A stretch of 64,000 nucleotides of DNA, taken from the NCBI RefSeq assembly GCF_004795105.1, contig NZ_SSBL01000001.1, positions 186,001-250,000 on the forward strand. Reading direction: 5' to 3'. Source of the DNA: Streptomyces sp. A0642 (GTDB taxonomy: Bacteria; Actinomycetota; Actinomycetes; Streptomycetales; Streptomycetaceae). Positions 50,101-58,758 of this stretch are shown in pieces. Under the pieces are notes generated by a model. That model was not told the DNA's origin. It made no database searches and saw nothing but the letters and a program-made list of their open reading frames with translations. A program made the position numbers and the translations under genes. Within the stretch, counting starts at the first letter, position 1; every line of letters starts with the position of its first letter.

Positions 50101-50370
50101 TCAGACTGGCGTCCGCCGCGCGGCGTCCGGCACGCACGTCACGGACGACGGACCCGGTCGGGGACAGCGGCGGCTGTGCCGAGGCGGTGGGGGGTGTCGG
50201 CGAAGAGGGTCAAGTCGTTCGGTGTTGCTGCCTTCGAGCTGGTCGGGGACGCGGGAGGTCCGCAGTTCCTTGAGGTCGGGGATGTGGCTGTAGAGCGTGC
50301 CGACGGAGATGCCGAGCAGCGCCGCGATCGTCTCGATGCTGTGCTCGGGCAGCATGTCGCGGGCGGCGCG
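50101..50370 (-). pseudogene. HTH remnant (recombinase/transposase-type) in frame after the kinase stop
   Basis: Just past the kinase TAG, the same frame stays open and reads RAARDMLPEHSIETIAALL, then GISVGTLYSHIPDLKELR, a helix-turn-helix with the GTLYxH signature of serine-recombinase C-terminal domains. The rest to the stop (ending SSVTCVPDAARRTPV) has no recognisable fold. No recombinase catalytic domain is nearby, so this is judged a leftover. If translated from its ATG at 50355 it would be an 84-residue HTH protein. The remainder of the 329-bp gap 50042-50370 shows nothing else. Confidence 0.4.
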
Positions 50371-52662
50371 CTACGCGGCGTCCGACAGTTCCAGGCAGTA
50401 GAGGCGTTCGGCCTTCAAAGGGCCTCCGAGGGGAAACTCGCCGGTGATGATGAACAGGAGGTTCCCCAAACGGCTTGCTCGCAGAACCATCCGCTTCTCG
50501 TCGGGAGTGACGGTCCACCGAGCCTCGCCCGTGGTGAGGTCCAGTGCTCGGAGCGACCTGTTGGTCGGGTCGGTGACGAGCACCTTTCCGTAGGGCGTTC
50601 CGTCGAGGTTCTGGATGTTGCCCGAAGGTTTGCGCCAACGGACTGTGCCGTGGTCAAGCCCGATGCCGGCCAGCTCTTCCTCCGCACCCCTGCTGACGGG
50701 TGAGACGAGTATGTCTCCCACGAGCTGTGGGTCGTTCCTCGCGGAACGCGGAATGGCCTTCTCGTACAGCTTCTTCCCTGTGTCGAGCGACCGTGCGCGG
50801 AGGAGCTCGCCGTCCTTGCTCACGTACACCACCAGGTTGCGCGCCGCCAGGACGGCGTGAGGAGCGGAGGCGTCGGACCAGCGCTCGGCTCCGTCGTCGA
50901 TGCTGATCGCCAGTGTGGCGGGCGCTGCCTCGCCGGCGCCGGTGTCGGGCGGCGTGACGAAGACGAGCCCGTTACCGATGTGCAGCTCCCCCTGCTCGGT
51001 GCGCTTCTGCCAGATGATTCTTTTTGCGTCCACGCTGACCGCGTACAGGTGCAGCATGGCGCGGACCAGCAGCACCCGGCCGACGAGCACCGTGGTGATG
51101 GTGGTGTCGTCGAGGGGTACGGTCCACAGTTCGCCGCCGTCGCCCGACGTGACCGCAGCCACTCTCCCTACGTCCGTGACGTAGACGACCCCTTCGGCGA
51201 AGGCCAGTGAGGGAGTGCCCGTTGTGACGCCGCCGCCTGGCTTGTAGATCCATTTGGTGCGCCCGGTCGTGGCGTCCCGGGCGACCACCTTGCCGGGCAG
51301 GGCGATGTACGCCGTGGTACCCCCCGGGTCGAGGTCGACGCCGAACGGCTCCGGGGCACCATCAGAGTTCCTCACGGAGTTGAAAGTCCACCGGACGTCT
51401 CCGCTCCGGACGTCCCGGACCTCGAATCCTACGGAGTCCTTGTCTCCGGCCAGCTCCACCACGACGACCGGCCCCTCGGCGGCCTCGGGCAAGTAGGCCG
51501 ACGGAGCGAGGGGGATGTCCCAGAGGCGCCGGGGCGGCGAAGACTTCTCGCCTTTGCCGCCACCTCCGCCGCCTGAGCCGCCATCGGCACCCGCCTCGTT
51601 GTTGGAGTCCGAGTCCGGCAGCAGGTGCGGCACGACCACCGCCGTCGACGTGACCATCACACCCACGGCGATGACCAGGAAATGACGACGGCTGGGGCGG
51701 ATCCGCTTGTCTCGTACCTCCGCCGGCGGAACCGGTGGCGATGCCGCGGACGAGACGTTCTCGGGCAGAGACGGCAGCGGCGGCACGGCCTCCGTGGACA
51801 CCTCGCCGAGGCCCTCCCCTACTCCACCGAGCCGTGCGGCCACGAGGGACGCCGAAAAGGGTCTGTCGTCCGGGGACTTGGCGAGCAGATCGAGAACCAG
51901 GCGGTCGAGCTGGGGAGGGATGTGCGTTCGGCTAGGACTTTCGCGGTTGCCGCTCGGGGCGCGAGGTTCCTCCATCACATGGGCGACGAGCTGCGCCAGC
52001 GAATCACGGCCGCCGAACGGCGGTGCACCGGTGAGAAGTTCGAAAAGCAAGCAGCCCAGCGAATACAGGTCCGACCGGTGATCGACGGTCTTCCCCTGCG
52101 CCTGCTCAGGAGACATCCACGGTGCGCTTCCCATCACGGCATCGCTCCGGCTGAGCCTGCCGAGACCCAGCCCCGGATGAAACCAGGCCAGTCCGAAATC
52201 CAGGACCTGGATGACTCCGTCCCGGCCGAAGATGACGTTGGAGGGCTTGATGTCACGGTGCACGACACCGATCGCGTGCGCGGCTTCGAGAGCTACGCAC
52301 ACCTGCCGCGCCCACTCCACGGCACGCTCGGGGCCCGGAAGGCCGTCCTGCGCGAGGACTCTGTCGAGGGTGCGGCCGTCGACGAGTTCCATCACGACGT
52401 ACGCGCAGTCGCCACCGTCACCCGCGACCTCGTGCCCGAAGTCGTGGACAGTGACGAGGTGCCGGTTCTGGGAGAGTGCCGCCGCCGCGCGCGCCTCTCG
52501 CTCCAAGCGGGATACGGACTCTGCGCTGACGCCGGGTCCGGCGATGACCTTGACGGCGACGGTGCGGTGCAGGGTGCGATCATGCGCGCGCCATACGACA
52601 CCCATGCCGCCGGATCCTACGCGTTCCACCAACTCGTAACGTCGGCCCAGTACTTGGTTCAC
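50371..52662 (-). CDS. Membrane Ser/Thr protein kinase with C-terminal PQQ-type beta-propeller
   Basis: A 763-residue eukaryotic-type kinase. Kinase domain 9-270: glycine loop GSGGMGVVW, Lys K38 (VAVKVIA), HRDIKPSN with catalytic D137, DFG at 155-157 and APWMSPEQ activation segment. A single membrane helix (about 327-347, HFLVIAVGVMVTSTAVVVPHLL) leads to an extracellular Gly-rich linker and repeated PQQ-like blades (TAYIALPGKVVARDATTGRTKW, GVVYVTDVGRVAAVTSGDGGELW). Such Pkn-type kinases sense the cell surface and phosphorylate cytoplasmic targets. GTG 52662 follows GGGGGAG. Its base composition looks lower in GC than flanking genes, hinting at transfer. Confidence 0.88.
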   Translation of the reverse strand: MNQVLGRRYELVERVGSGGMGVVWRAHDRTLHRTVAVKVIAGPGVSAESVSRLEREARAAAALSQNRHLVTVHDFGHEVAGDGGDCAYVVMELVDGRTLDRVLAQDGLPGPERAVEWARQVCVALEAAHAIGVVHRDIKPSNVIFGRDGVIQVLDFGLAWFHPGLGLGRLSRSDAVMGSAPWMSPEQAQGKTVDHRSDLYSLGCLLFELLTGAPPFGGRDSLAQLVAHVMEEPRAPSGNRESPSRTHIPPQLDRLVLDLLAKSPDDRPFSASLVAARLGGVGEGLGEVSTEAVPPLPSLPENVSSAASPPVPPAEVRDKRIRPSRRHFLVIAVGVMVTSTAVVVPHLLPDSDSNNEAGADGGSGGGGGGKGEKSSPPRRLWDIPLAPSAYLPEAAEGPVVVVELAGDKDSVGFEVRDVRSGDVRWTFNSVRNSDGAPEPFGVDLDPGGTTAYIALPGKVVARDATTGRTKWIYKPGGGVTTGTPSLAFAEGVVYVTDVGRVAAVTSGDGGELWTVPLDDTTITTVLVGRVLLVRAMLHLYAVSVDAKRIIWQKRTEQGELHIGNGLVFVTPPDTGAGEAAPATLAISIDDGAERWSDASAPHAVLAARNLVVYVSKDGELLRARSLDTGKKLYEKAIPRSARNDPQLVGDILVSPVSRGAEEELAGIGLDHGTVRWRKPSGNIQNLDGTPYGKVLVTDPTNRSLRALDLTTGEARWTVTPDEKRMVLRASRLGNLLFIITGEFPLGGPLKAERLYCLELSDAA

Positions 52663-52856
52663 GTTCGGCTCCCCCTAGCCTTACCCGCACCTCGGCCACC
52701 CAGGCTACGACACGAAGGCTCCGACGATGCCTCCATCGGCCTGCATCGGAGCCCCCGGAGCATGGGCCCTACGCGTCAGAGCGGGGCTGCCACCACTGAG
52801 CGTTCTGACCGGCAACAACCAGGTTTTTCGTACGATCGCCCTGTGGTACCTGAACT

Positions 52857-53076
52857 GTGCCGCTGCTGACCGCGACCGCCCTCGCGACCTTCATGACCAA
52901 CGGGCACTCACTGTTCTTCGTCATCTCCCTGCGGGAGGGCAGATTCTCCTGGCCGGTCCTGGCCGGTCCTGGCCACCGCAGCCACCGTCTTCTCGCTGGC
53001 CGCCATGGCCATCGGCCTCCTCGCGGCGCATTCCGCCCGCCGTGCCGCACCATTCCGGAGGCCGAACGCAGACTGA
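52857..53076 (+). pseudogene. Small membrane protein frameshifted by a 10-bp duplication
   Basis: From GTG 52857 the frame reads MPLLTATALATFMTNGHSLF, FVISLREGRFSWPVLA and then goes wrong. The 10-mer GGCCGGTCCT is duplicated in tandem at 52951-52970. Removing one copy restores a frame that continues VLATAATVFSLAAMAIGLLA and ends AAPFRRPNAD at TGA 53074-53076, giving a protein of about 69 residues with a hydrophobic segment. There is no Shine-Dalgarno; a TACGAT -10-like hexamer 20 bp upstream would fit a short leader. Whether it is broken or phase-variable cannot be told. No family is recognised. Confidence 0.6.
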
Positions 53077-53114
53077 GTTGGCTGCTTGAGCTTCCCGGGT
53101 TTCGTAGAGACCGC

Positions 53115-53866
53115 TGATCTGTTTCAGGACGGTCTGCGAAGTGGGCAGTCGCCACCTTCCTCATGAGGGGGTGAGCCGGAGTGGCATCGTGTACGTGTTG
53201 CGCAAGGGTGTGAGCTGGCGGGACGTTCCCGCAGAGCTGGTGGGCTGCAGCGGGGTGACCGCCTGGCGGCGTCTGCGGGACTGCACGGAGGCCGGAGCGT
53301 GGCCCCGCCTGCATGAGGTTCTCCTGGCTGAACTGCGTAAAGAGGGCCTGTTGGAGATGGACGACGCCGCGATCGACGGCTCGCACGTCAGGGCTCTCAA
53401 AGGGGGCTCACACCGGACCTTCGCCGGTCGACCGGGCCCGCCCCGGCACTTGACTGTCGACCGGCAGGGAACGCCACCCGTCGTCTCCCTGACCAGCGGA
53501 AACCGTCACGACGTCACCCAGCTCATGCCTCTGCTGGACGCCATGCCCCGCATCCGCGGCCTGCGCGGCCGGCCACGCCACCGGCCCCGCCGACTGTTCG
53601 CCGACCGCGGGTACGACTACGACAAGTACCGGCGTCTCGTCCGCGCCCGTGGGATCACCCCCAAATGCGCCCGCCGAGGGATCCGCACGGATCGGGACTG
53701 GGTAAAACACGGTGGGTCGTCGAGCGGGCATTCGCCTGACTCCACCAATTCAAACGACTCCGCATCCGCTACGAGATTCGAGCCGACCTTCACCTCGGAC
53801 TCCTCTAACTCGCCTGCAGCATCATCTGCTTGAGGCGGCTTGGAATCTCATTCTGAAACGGTCAGT
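53115..53866 (+). mobile_element. Degenerate IS5-type insertion sequence
   Basis: The ends are imperfect inverted repeats: CTGATCTGTTTCAGGACG on the left and, read inward from the right, CTGACCGTTTCAGAATGAG. Between them is one decayed transposase. The element is too short for an intact IS5, with about 60-70 N-terminal codons missing. The right end abuts the stop codon of the LuxR gene. Target duplications were not found. Confidence 0.7.
53141..53856 (+). pseudogene. IS5 family transposase remnant
   Basis: The N-terminal domain is missing: the sequence begins in the middle at GIVYVLRKGVSWRDVPAELV. Recognisable DDE parts include AIDGSHVRALKGG, the LTSGNRHDVTQLMPLLDAM motif, and LFADRGYDYDKYRRLVRARGITPK. 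A local frame change around 53405-53450 garbles the GPSPVDRARPG region. Near 53695 the frame shifts to GLGKTRWVVERAFA, which then meets TGA, continues LHQFKRLRIRYEIRADLHLGLL, meets TAA, and ends LACSIICLRRLGISF. At least two stops and a frameshift make it inactive. Confidence 0.8.
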
Positions 53867-54708
53867 TAGGGCAGCAGCCCCGCCCGCCGGGCCGCGACGA
53901 CCGCCTCCAGCCGGGTGTGCGCGCCCAGCTTCCGCATCGCGGAGCGGAGATAGCCCTTCACCGTCTCCGGCCGGAGCCCGAGCCGGCCCGCCGTCACCGC
54001 GTTCGTGGCGCCCGCCGCGACACAGGCGAGGACGTCCACCTCGCGTGGCGCCAGCTGGAACCCGCGCCCCCTCGGCGCCCGGGCGCCCGCCGCGGTTGCG
54101 AGCCGCCCGCACACCGCGAGCAACTCGTCGCGCAGCGCCGGGTCGACGACCTTCGGCGCGAGGGCGCGCAGCTCGCGGTGCGCCTCCCGGACGTCCTCCC
54201 ACGCCCCGGGAGCGGCCGGCGGGTCGGTGACCTCCTCCCGGGTCACGGCGAGCAGCTGCCGCACCTCGTCCCGGACGGCCAGCGCCTGTTCCACGTCACG
54301 GGCCGCCGCCACCGCGGCGTCGAACGTACGGTCCCCGAGCGTGAGCGGCTCACGCAGCGCCCCGTACAGCACTCCCCGCACCTTGCGGCGCACCACGACG
54401 GGCACGGCGACCACGGAGCGCAGGCCCTCCGCGGCCACGGCGGTGTCGTACTCGTGGCTGATGTGGCGCGATGAGGCGTAGTCGGTCACCGCGCACGGCC
54501 GCGACAGCGCGATCGCCTTCCCGCCGAGACCGCTCCCGGCCGAGATGACGAGCCCGCGCAGGGCCGTGGTCTGCGCCCCGTTCAGCTCCGCGATCCTGGC
54601 GTGGCGGGTGTCGGAGAGCAGGCCGCCGAAGGCCACGGGCAGCCCGCTCGTCCGGCGCAGCCGCAGCAGCGCCGCTTGCATCTCGACCGCATCGAACGAT
54701 TCCGGCAC
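53866..54708 (-). CDS. GAF-domain LuxR-type regulator
   Basis: A 280-residue protein. The N-terminal two-thirds is a GAF-type sensor (FGGLLSDTRHARIAELNGAQT, GLGGKAIALSRPCAVTDYASS, SVVAVPVVVRRKVRGVLYGAL). The C-terminal LuxR HTH (about 215-280) reads LAPREVDVLACVAAGATNAV then TAGRLGLRPETVKGYLRSAMRKLGAHTRLEAV. It lies back to back with two acyl-CoA synthetase genes, so it probably regulates them, with the GAF domain sensing an unknown ligand. Its stop codon TAA lies at the edge of the IS5 remnant. Start is GTG 54708. Confidence 0.87.
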   Translation of the reverse strand: MPESFDAVEMQAALLRLRRTSGLPVAFGGLLSDTRHARIAELNGAQTTALRGLVISAGSGLGGKAIALSRPCAVTDYASSRHISHEYDTAVAAEGLRSVVAVPVVVRRKVRGVLYGALREPLTLGDRTFDAAVAAARDVEQALAVRDEVRQLLAVTREEVTDPPAAPGAWEDVREAHRELRALAPKVVDPALRDELLAVCGRLATAAGARAPRGRGFQLAPREVDVLACVAAGATNAVTAGRLGLRPETVKGYLRSAMRKLGAHTRLEAVVAARRAGLLP

Positions 54709-54751
54709 GCTGACGCCTCTCCGCCCGGCCCCGGGGACCCCGCGTCCCCCA

Positions 54752-54811
54752 CACCACCCCCGTTCGGGGGTGGTGAGACCCGGGTCACTGTTTACATGAT
54801 GTTAAGTGACC
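54752..54811. promoter_or_regulatory. Divergent promoter with two inverted repeats
   Basis: A perfect 10-bp inverted repeat CACCACCCCC-GTTC-GGGGGTGGTG (54752-54775) is followed by GGTCACT-N15-AGTGACC (54783-54811). The N15 contains AT-rich TTTACATGATGTTAA, a likely -10 region. Both sit between the LuxR gene and the first acyl-CoA synthetase gene and are candidate operators. Confidence 0.6.
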
Positions 54812-54837
54812 GGTCCGGTCCGCAATGAGGAGGGCAC

Positions 54838-56514
54838 ATGTCGGCACCCAGTGCGACGGAGACGTTCCGGGCCGCCCGGGACTTTCTGCTGCGGCACCGC
54901 GAGGACTACACCGCGGCCTACGAGGGCTTCCGCTGGCCCCGGAGCGACCACTTCAACTGGGCGCTCGACTGGTTCGACGTCATCGCCCGGGACAACGACC
55001 GCACCGCCCTGCACATCGTGGAGGAGGACGGCGGACGCACCGAGATGTCCTTCGCCAGGATGTCCGCCCGCTCCAACCAGGCCGCGAACTGGCTGCGGGC
55101 CCAGGGCGTGCGGGAGGGCGACCGCATCCTCGTCATGCTCGGCAACCAGACGGAACTCTGGGAGACCGCGCTCGCCGCGATGAAGCTGCGCGCCGTCGTC
55201 ATCCCCGCGACGCCGCTGCTGGGCCCCGTCGACCTGCGCGACCGGGTCGAGCGCGGCCGGGTCCGGCACGTCCTGGTGCGGGACGCCGACACCGCCAAGT
55301 TCGACGAGGTGCCCGGCGACTACACCCGCATCTCCGTCGGCGCCCCCACCGAGGGCTGGATCTCGTACACCGAGGCCGACGAGCAGCCGGAGACGTTCAC
55401 GGCGGACCGCGAGACCGACGCCGACGAACCGCTGATGCTGTACTTCACCTCCGGCACCACCGCCAGCCCCAAGCTCGTCGAGCACACCCATGTCTCCTAC
55501 CCCGTCGGCCACTTGTCGACGATGTACTGGATCGGTCTCAAGCCCGGCGACGTCCACCTCAACATCTCCTCGCCCGGGTGGGCGAAGCACGCCTGGTCCA
55601 ACCTCTTCGCCCCGTGGAGCGCCGAGGCGACCGTCTTCATCTTCAACTACACCCGCTTCGACGCCGGCCGGCTGATGGCCGAGATGGACCGCTCGGGCGT
55701 CACCAGCTTCTGCGCCCCGCCCACCGTCTGGCGCATGCTCATCCAGGCCGACCTCTCCCAGCTGAGGACCCCTCCGCGGGAGGTCGTCGCGGCGGGCGAA
55801 CCGCTGAACCCCGAGGTCATCGAGACGGTCCGGCGGGCGTGGGGCGTCACCATCCGGGACGGTTTCGGCCAGACGGAGACCGCCGTCCAGGTCGCCAACA
55901 CCCCCGGGCAGGTCCTGAAGGCAGGTTCGATGGGCCGTCCCAGCCCGGGCTTCAAGGTCGTCCTCCTCGACCCGGTCAGCGGCGAGCCCGGGGCCGTCGA
56001 GGGCGAGATCTCCCTCGACCTGTCCGGCCACCCGGTCGGCCTGATGACCGGATACCACGGCGACCCCGACCGCACCGCCGAGGCCATGGCGGGCGGCTAC
56101 TACCGCACCGGCGACATCGGCACCCGCGACGCCGACGGCTACATCACGTACGTGGGAAGGGCCGACGACGTCTTCAAGGCCTCCGACTACAAGATCTCCC
56201 CGTTCGAGCTGGAGAGCGCCCTGCTGGAGCACGAGGCCGTCGCCGAGGCCGCCGTCGTACCGGCCCCCGACCCGGTGCGGCTGTCCGTCCCGAAGGCGTA
56301 CATCGTGCTCGCCGAGGGGTGGGAGCCCGGACCGGACACCGCCAAGGTGCTGTTCGCCCACTCCCGGGCCGTACTCGCCCCGTACAAGCGGATCCGCCGC
56401 CTGGAGTTCGCCGAGCTGCCCAAGACCGTCTCGGGGAAGATCCGCCGCATCGAGCTGCGCGAGCGGACCGCCCGGGGCACCGGCACGGAGTACGGCGAGG
56501 GGGACCTGACATGA
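54838..56514 (+). CDS. Acyl-CoA synthetase (AMP-binding, medium-chain/MACS-like)
   Basis: A 558-residue adenylate-forming enzyme. The P-loop is YFTSGTTASPKLVEHTH, the A4/A5 region has GEPLNPEV and DGFGQTE, the A7-A8 region is YYRTGDIGTRDADGYITYVGRADDVFKASDYKISPFELE, and the catalytic Lys is in KTVSGKIRRIELRE. The N-terminal FRWPRSDHFNWALDWFDVIA is typical of MACS/benzoate-type ligases. It makes acyl-AMP and then acyl-CoA from a short or medium-chain acid. Its stop overlaps the next gene's start by 4 bp. Confidence 0.9.
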   Translation: MSAPSATETFRAARDFLLRHREDYTAAYEGFRWPRSDHFNWALDWFDVIARDNDRTALHIVEEDGGRTEMSFARMSARSNQAANWLRAQGVREGDRILVMLGNQTELWETALAAMKLRAVVIPATPLLGPVDLRDRVERGRVRHVLVRDADTAKFDEVPGDYTRISVGAPTEGWISYTEADEQPETFTADRETDADEPLMLYFTSGTTASPKLVEHTHVSYPVGHLSTMYWIGLKPGDVHLNISSPGWAKHAWSNLFAPWSAEATVFIFNYTRFDAGRLMAEMDRSGVTSFCAPPTVWRMLIQADLSQLRTPPREVVAAGEPLNPEVIETVRRAWGVTIRDGFGQTETAVQVANTPGQVLKAGSMGRPSPGFKVVLLDPVSGEPGAVEGEISLDLSGHPVGLMTGYHGDPDRTAEAMAGGYYRTGDIGTRDADGYITYVGRADDVFKASDYKISPFELESALLEHEAVAEAAVVPAPDPVRLSVPKAYIVLAEGWEPGPDTAKVLFAHSRAVLAPYKRIRRLEFAELPKTVSGKIRRIELRERTARGTGTEYGEGDLT

Positions 56515-58127
56515 CGGAGCCGTCCTACGCCCACGGCACCGGCGCCACGGCCCTGCTCGGCGACACCGTCGGCCGCAACCTCGACCGGGCGATCGAGGCG
56601 TTCCCGGACCGCGAGGCGCTGGTCGACGTGCCGTCCGGCCGGCGCTGGACGTACGCCGCATTCGGTGCGGCCGTCGACGAACTGGCCCGGGCGCTGATGG
56701 CCTCGGGCGTGGCCCAGGGGGACCGGGTCGGCATCTGGGCGGTCAACTGCCCGGAGTGGGTGCTCGTCCAGTACGCGACCGCGCGCATCGGCGCCGTCAT
56801 GGTCACCATCAACCCCGCCTACCGTGCGCACGAGCTGGAGTACGTGCTGCGGCAGGCCGGGATCTCCCTGCTGGTCGCCTCACTCGCCCACCGCACCAGC
56901 GACTACCGGGCCCTGGTCGACGAGGTCCGGGCCAACTGCCCCGCCCTGCACGCCGTGCACTACATCGGCGACCGCACCTGGGACGAACTGATCGCCTCCG
57001 CCGCATCCGTCTCCGCCGGGCAACTCGCCGTACGCGAGGCCGGGCTGTCGTGCGACGACCCGATCAACATCCAGTACACCTCCGGCACCACCGGCTTCCC
57101 TAAGGGCGCCACCCTCTCCCACCACAACATCCTGAACAACGGATACTTCGTAGGGGAGTTGGTCGCCTACACCGAACAGGACCGCATCTGTCTGCCGGTG
57201 CCGTTCTACCACTGCTTCGGCATGGTGATGGGGAACCTCGGCGCCACCTCGCACGGCGCCTGCATCGTGATCCCGGCCGCCGCGTTCGAGCCCGCCGCCG
57301 TCCTCGCCGCCGTGCAGCAGGAGCGCTGCACCTCGCTGTACGGCGTCCCGACGATGTTCATCGCGGAGCTGAACCTCCCCGGCTTCGCCGCGTACGACCT
57401 CTCCTCGCTGCGCACCGGCATCATGGCCGGATCACCCTGCCCGGTCGAGGTGATGAAGCGGGTCGTCGCCGAGATGCACATGGACGAGGTGTCCATCTGT
57501 TACGGCATGACGGAGACCTCCCCGGTCTCCACCCAGACCCGCCGGGACGACGATCTGGAGCGCCGCACCGGGACCGTCGGCCGGGTGATGCCGCACATCG
57601 AGGTCAAGGTCGTCGACCCGGTGACCGGGGTGACCCTGGAGCGCGGCGCCTCGGGCGAACTGTGCACCCGCGGCTACAGCGTGATGCTCGGCTACTGGGA
57701 GCAGCCCGAGCGGACCGCCGAGGTGATCGACGCGGGGCGCTGGATGCACACCGGGGACCTCGCGGTGATGCGCGAGGACGGATACGTGCAGATCATCGGC
57801 CGGATCAAGGACATGATCATCCGGGGCGGCGAGAACGTCTATCCGCGCGAGGTCGAGGAGTTCCTCTACCGGCACCCGAAGATCGCCGACGTCCAGGTGG
57901 TGGGCGTGGCGGACGAGCGCTACGGCGAGGAGATCCTGGCCTGCGTCATCCCCGCGGACCCGGCCGACCCGCCCACCCTGGAGGACGTCAGGACCTTCTG
58001 CCACGAGCAGCTGGCCCACTACAAGATCCCGCGGCTGCTCCAGGTCATGGAAGCCTTCCCGATGACGGTCAGCGGGAAGGTCCGGAAGATCGAACTACGG
58101 GACGACTACGCCCGGCGGGGGGCGTGA
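56511..58127 (+). CDS. Acyl-CoA synthetase (fatty-acyl-CoA synthase type)
   Basis: A 538-residue AMP-binding enzyme. P-loop IQYTSGTTGFPKGATLSHHN, A5 motif CYGMTETSPV, the motif WMHTGDLAVMREDGYVQIIGRIKDMIIRGGENVYPREVE, and catalytic Lys in MTVSGKVRKIELR. It resembles AMP-binding long/medium-chain fatty-acid synthetases (FadD-like). Paired with the upstream synthetase through an ATGA overlap, the two may activate different acids in one catabolic pathway. No acyl-CoA dehydrogenase or thiolase lies beside them in this window, so the pathway is incomplete here. Confidence 0.9.
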   Translation: MTEPSYAHGTGATALLGDTVGRNLDRAIEAFPDREALVDVPSGRRWTYAAFGAAVDELARALMASGVAQGDRVGIWAVNCPEWVLVQYATARIGAVMVTINPAYRAHELEYVLRQAGISLLVASLAHRTSDYRALVDEVRANCPALHAVHYIGDRTWDELIASAASVSAGQLAVREAGLSCDDPINIQYTSGTTGFPKGATLSHHNILNNGYFVGELVAYTEQDRICLPVPFYHCFGMVMGNLGATSHGACIVIPAAAFEPAAVLAAVQQERCTSLYGVPTMFIAELNLPGFAAYDLSSLRTGIMAGSPCPVEVMKRVVAEMHMDEVSICYGMTETSPVSTQTRRDDDLERRTGTVGRVMPHIEVKVVDPVTGVTLERGASGELCTRGYSVMLGYWEQPERTAEVIDAGRWMHTGDLAVMREDGYVQIIGRIKDMIIRGGENVYPREVEEFLYRHPKIADVQVVGVADERYGEEILACVIPADPADPPTLEDVRTFCHEQLAHYKIPRLLQVMEAFPMTVSGKVRKIELRDDYARRGA

Positions 58128-58169
58128 CGGGGGGCCGGCGGATTGCGGCGGTCCGCCTCCGGGGCGCTG

Positions 58170-58436
58170 TCAGGCGGCTTCGATGATGTCGCCGGCGGTG
58201 CCCTGGGTCGCGGCCGCCCACTCGATCAGGAGTACCTCGTAGGCCGCGGACTCCATGGGGGACCAGTCCTGGCCGGCGCGCGCGTCCACGAGCGCACGGA
58301 TCGCCTCGTTCGCCTCGACGGCGGCGGGGTGGGCCGGCTGCGCGGGGGAGGTGCTGTGCGACGGGGCCGCGGATATCGCGGGCGACACGGGAGTCGCGGG
58401 AGTCGCCGGTGGAGAATGCCGTGGAGTTAAGGCCAT
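58170..58436 (-). CDS. Small conserved hypothetical protein
   Basis: An 88-residue protein. The N-terminal half is Ala/Pro/Ser-rich (TPATPVSPAISAAPSHS). The C-terminal half is a compact helical segment EANEAIRALVDARAGQDWSP then MESAAYEVLLIEWAAATQG that looks like a small folded domain. No family is recognised. ATG 58436 lies at the start of the low-complexity part. It converges with the acyl-CoA synthetase operon. Confidence 0.55.
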   Translation of the reverse strand: MALTPRHSPPATPATPVSPAISAAPSHSTSPAQPAHPAAVEANEAIRALVDARAGQDWSPMESAAYEVLLIEWAAATQGTAGDIIEAA

Positions 58437-58758
58437 GCGTCCCACTGTAGGGCCCGGCACTGACAACAGACCGAACATCTGTGGCCCCTGGCTCGAACGT
58501 GACCGATCGCACTCACTGTGGTGGGACGGTTTCTGTGAGGTACGGCACGTCGCGCCGCGTGCAGACCCGGGGCCGGCGGTCGGGGCCGTGTTCCGCGTCC
58601 TCGGCGCGAATCCTGCGGAGCCCGTCGGTGAGGCCGGATTCCGGTTCGTCCGTTGCGCGCTCGATGTCCTGGACGGGCGGGAGATCCGGGCGGCGGGCGG
58701 GACGGATGGGCGTGCTCCCGATAGCGCGCGACGCCTGCCGGGCCGTGTCCCGCCGGGC
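58437..58758. other. 322-bp gap without a supported gene
   Basis: It separates two minus-strand genes. A plus-strand frame here has high GC3 and reads AEPVGEAGFRFVRCALDVLD, but no start, ribosome site or family supports it. The promoter of the small hypothetical gene should lie at its left end. I found no repeat or hairpin of note. Confidence 0.5.

Noticed and set aside
54825..56510. N-terminal extension of the second acyl-CoA synthetase
   Set aside because: It runs through the first synthetase in another frame. The real start is the ATGA overlap at 56511.
58437..58758. Plus-strand reading with EAGFRFVRC resembling the end of a formylglycine-generating enzyme
   Set aside because: It has only a short match, no start signal and no catalytic cysteines, and it runs into an antisense gene. 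Too weak to call.
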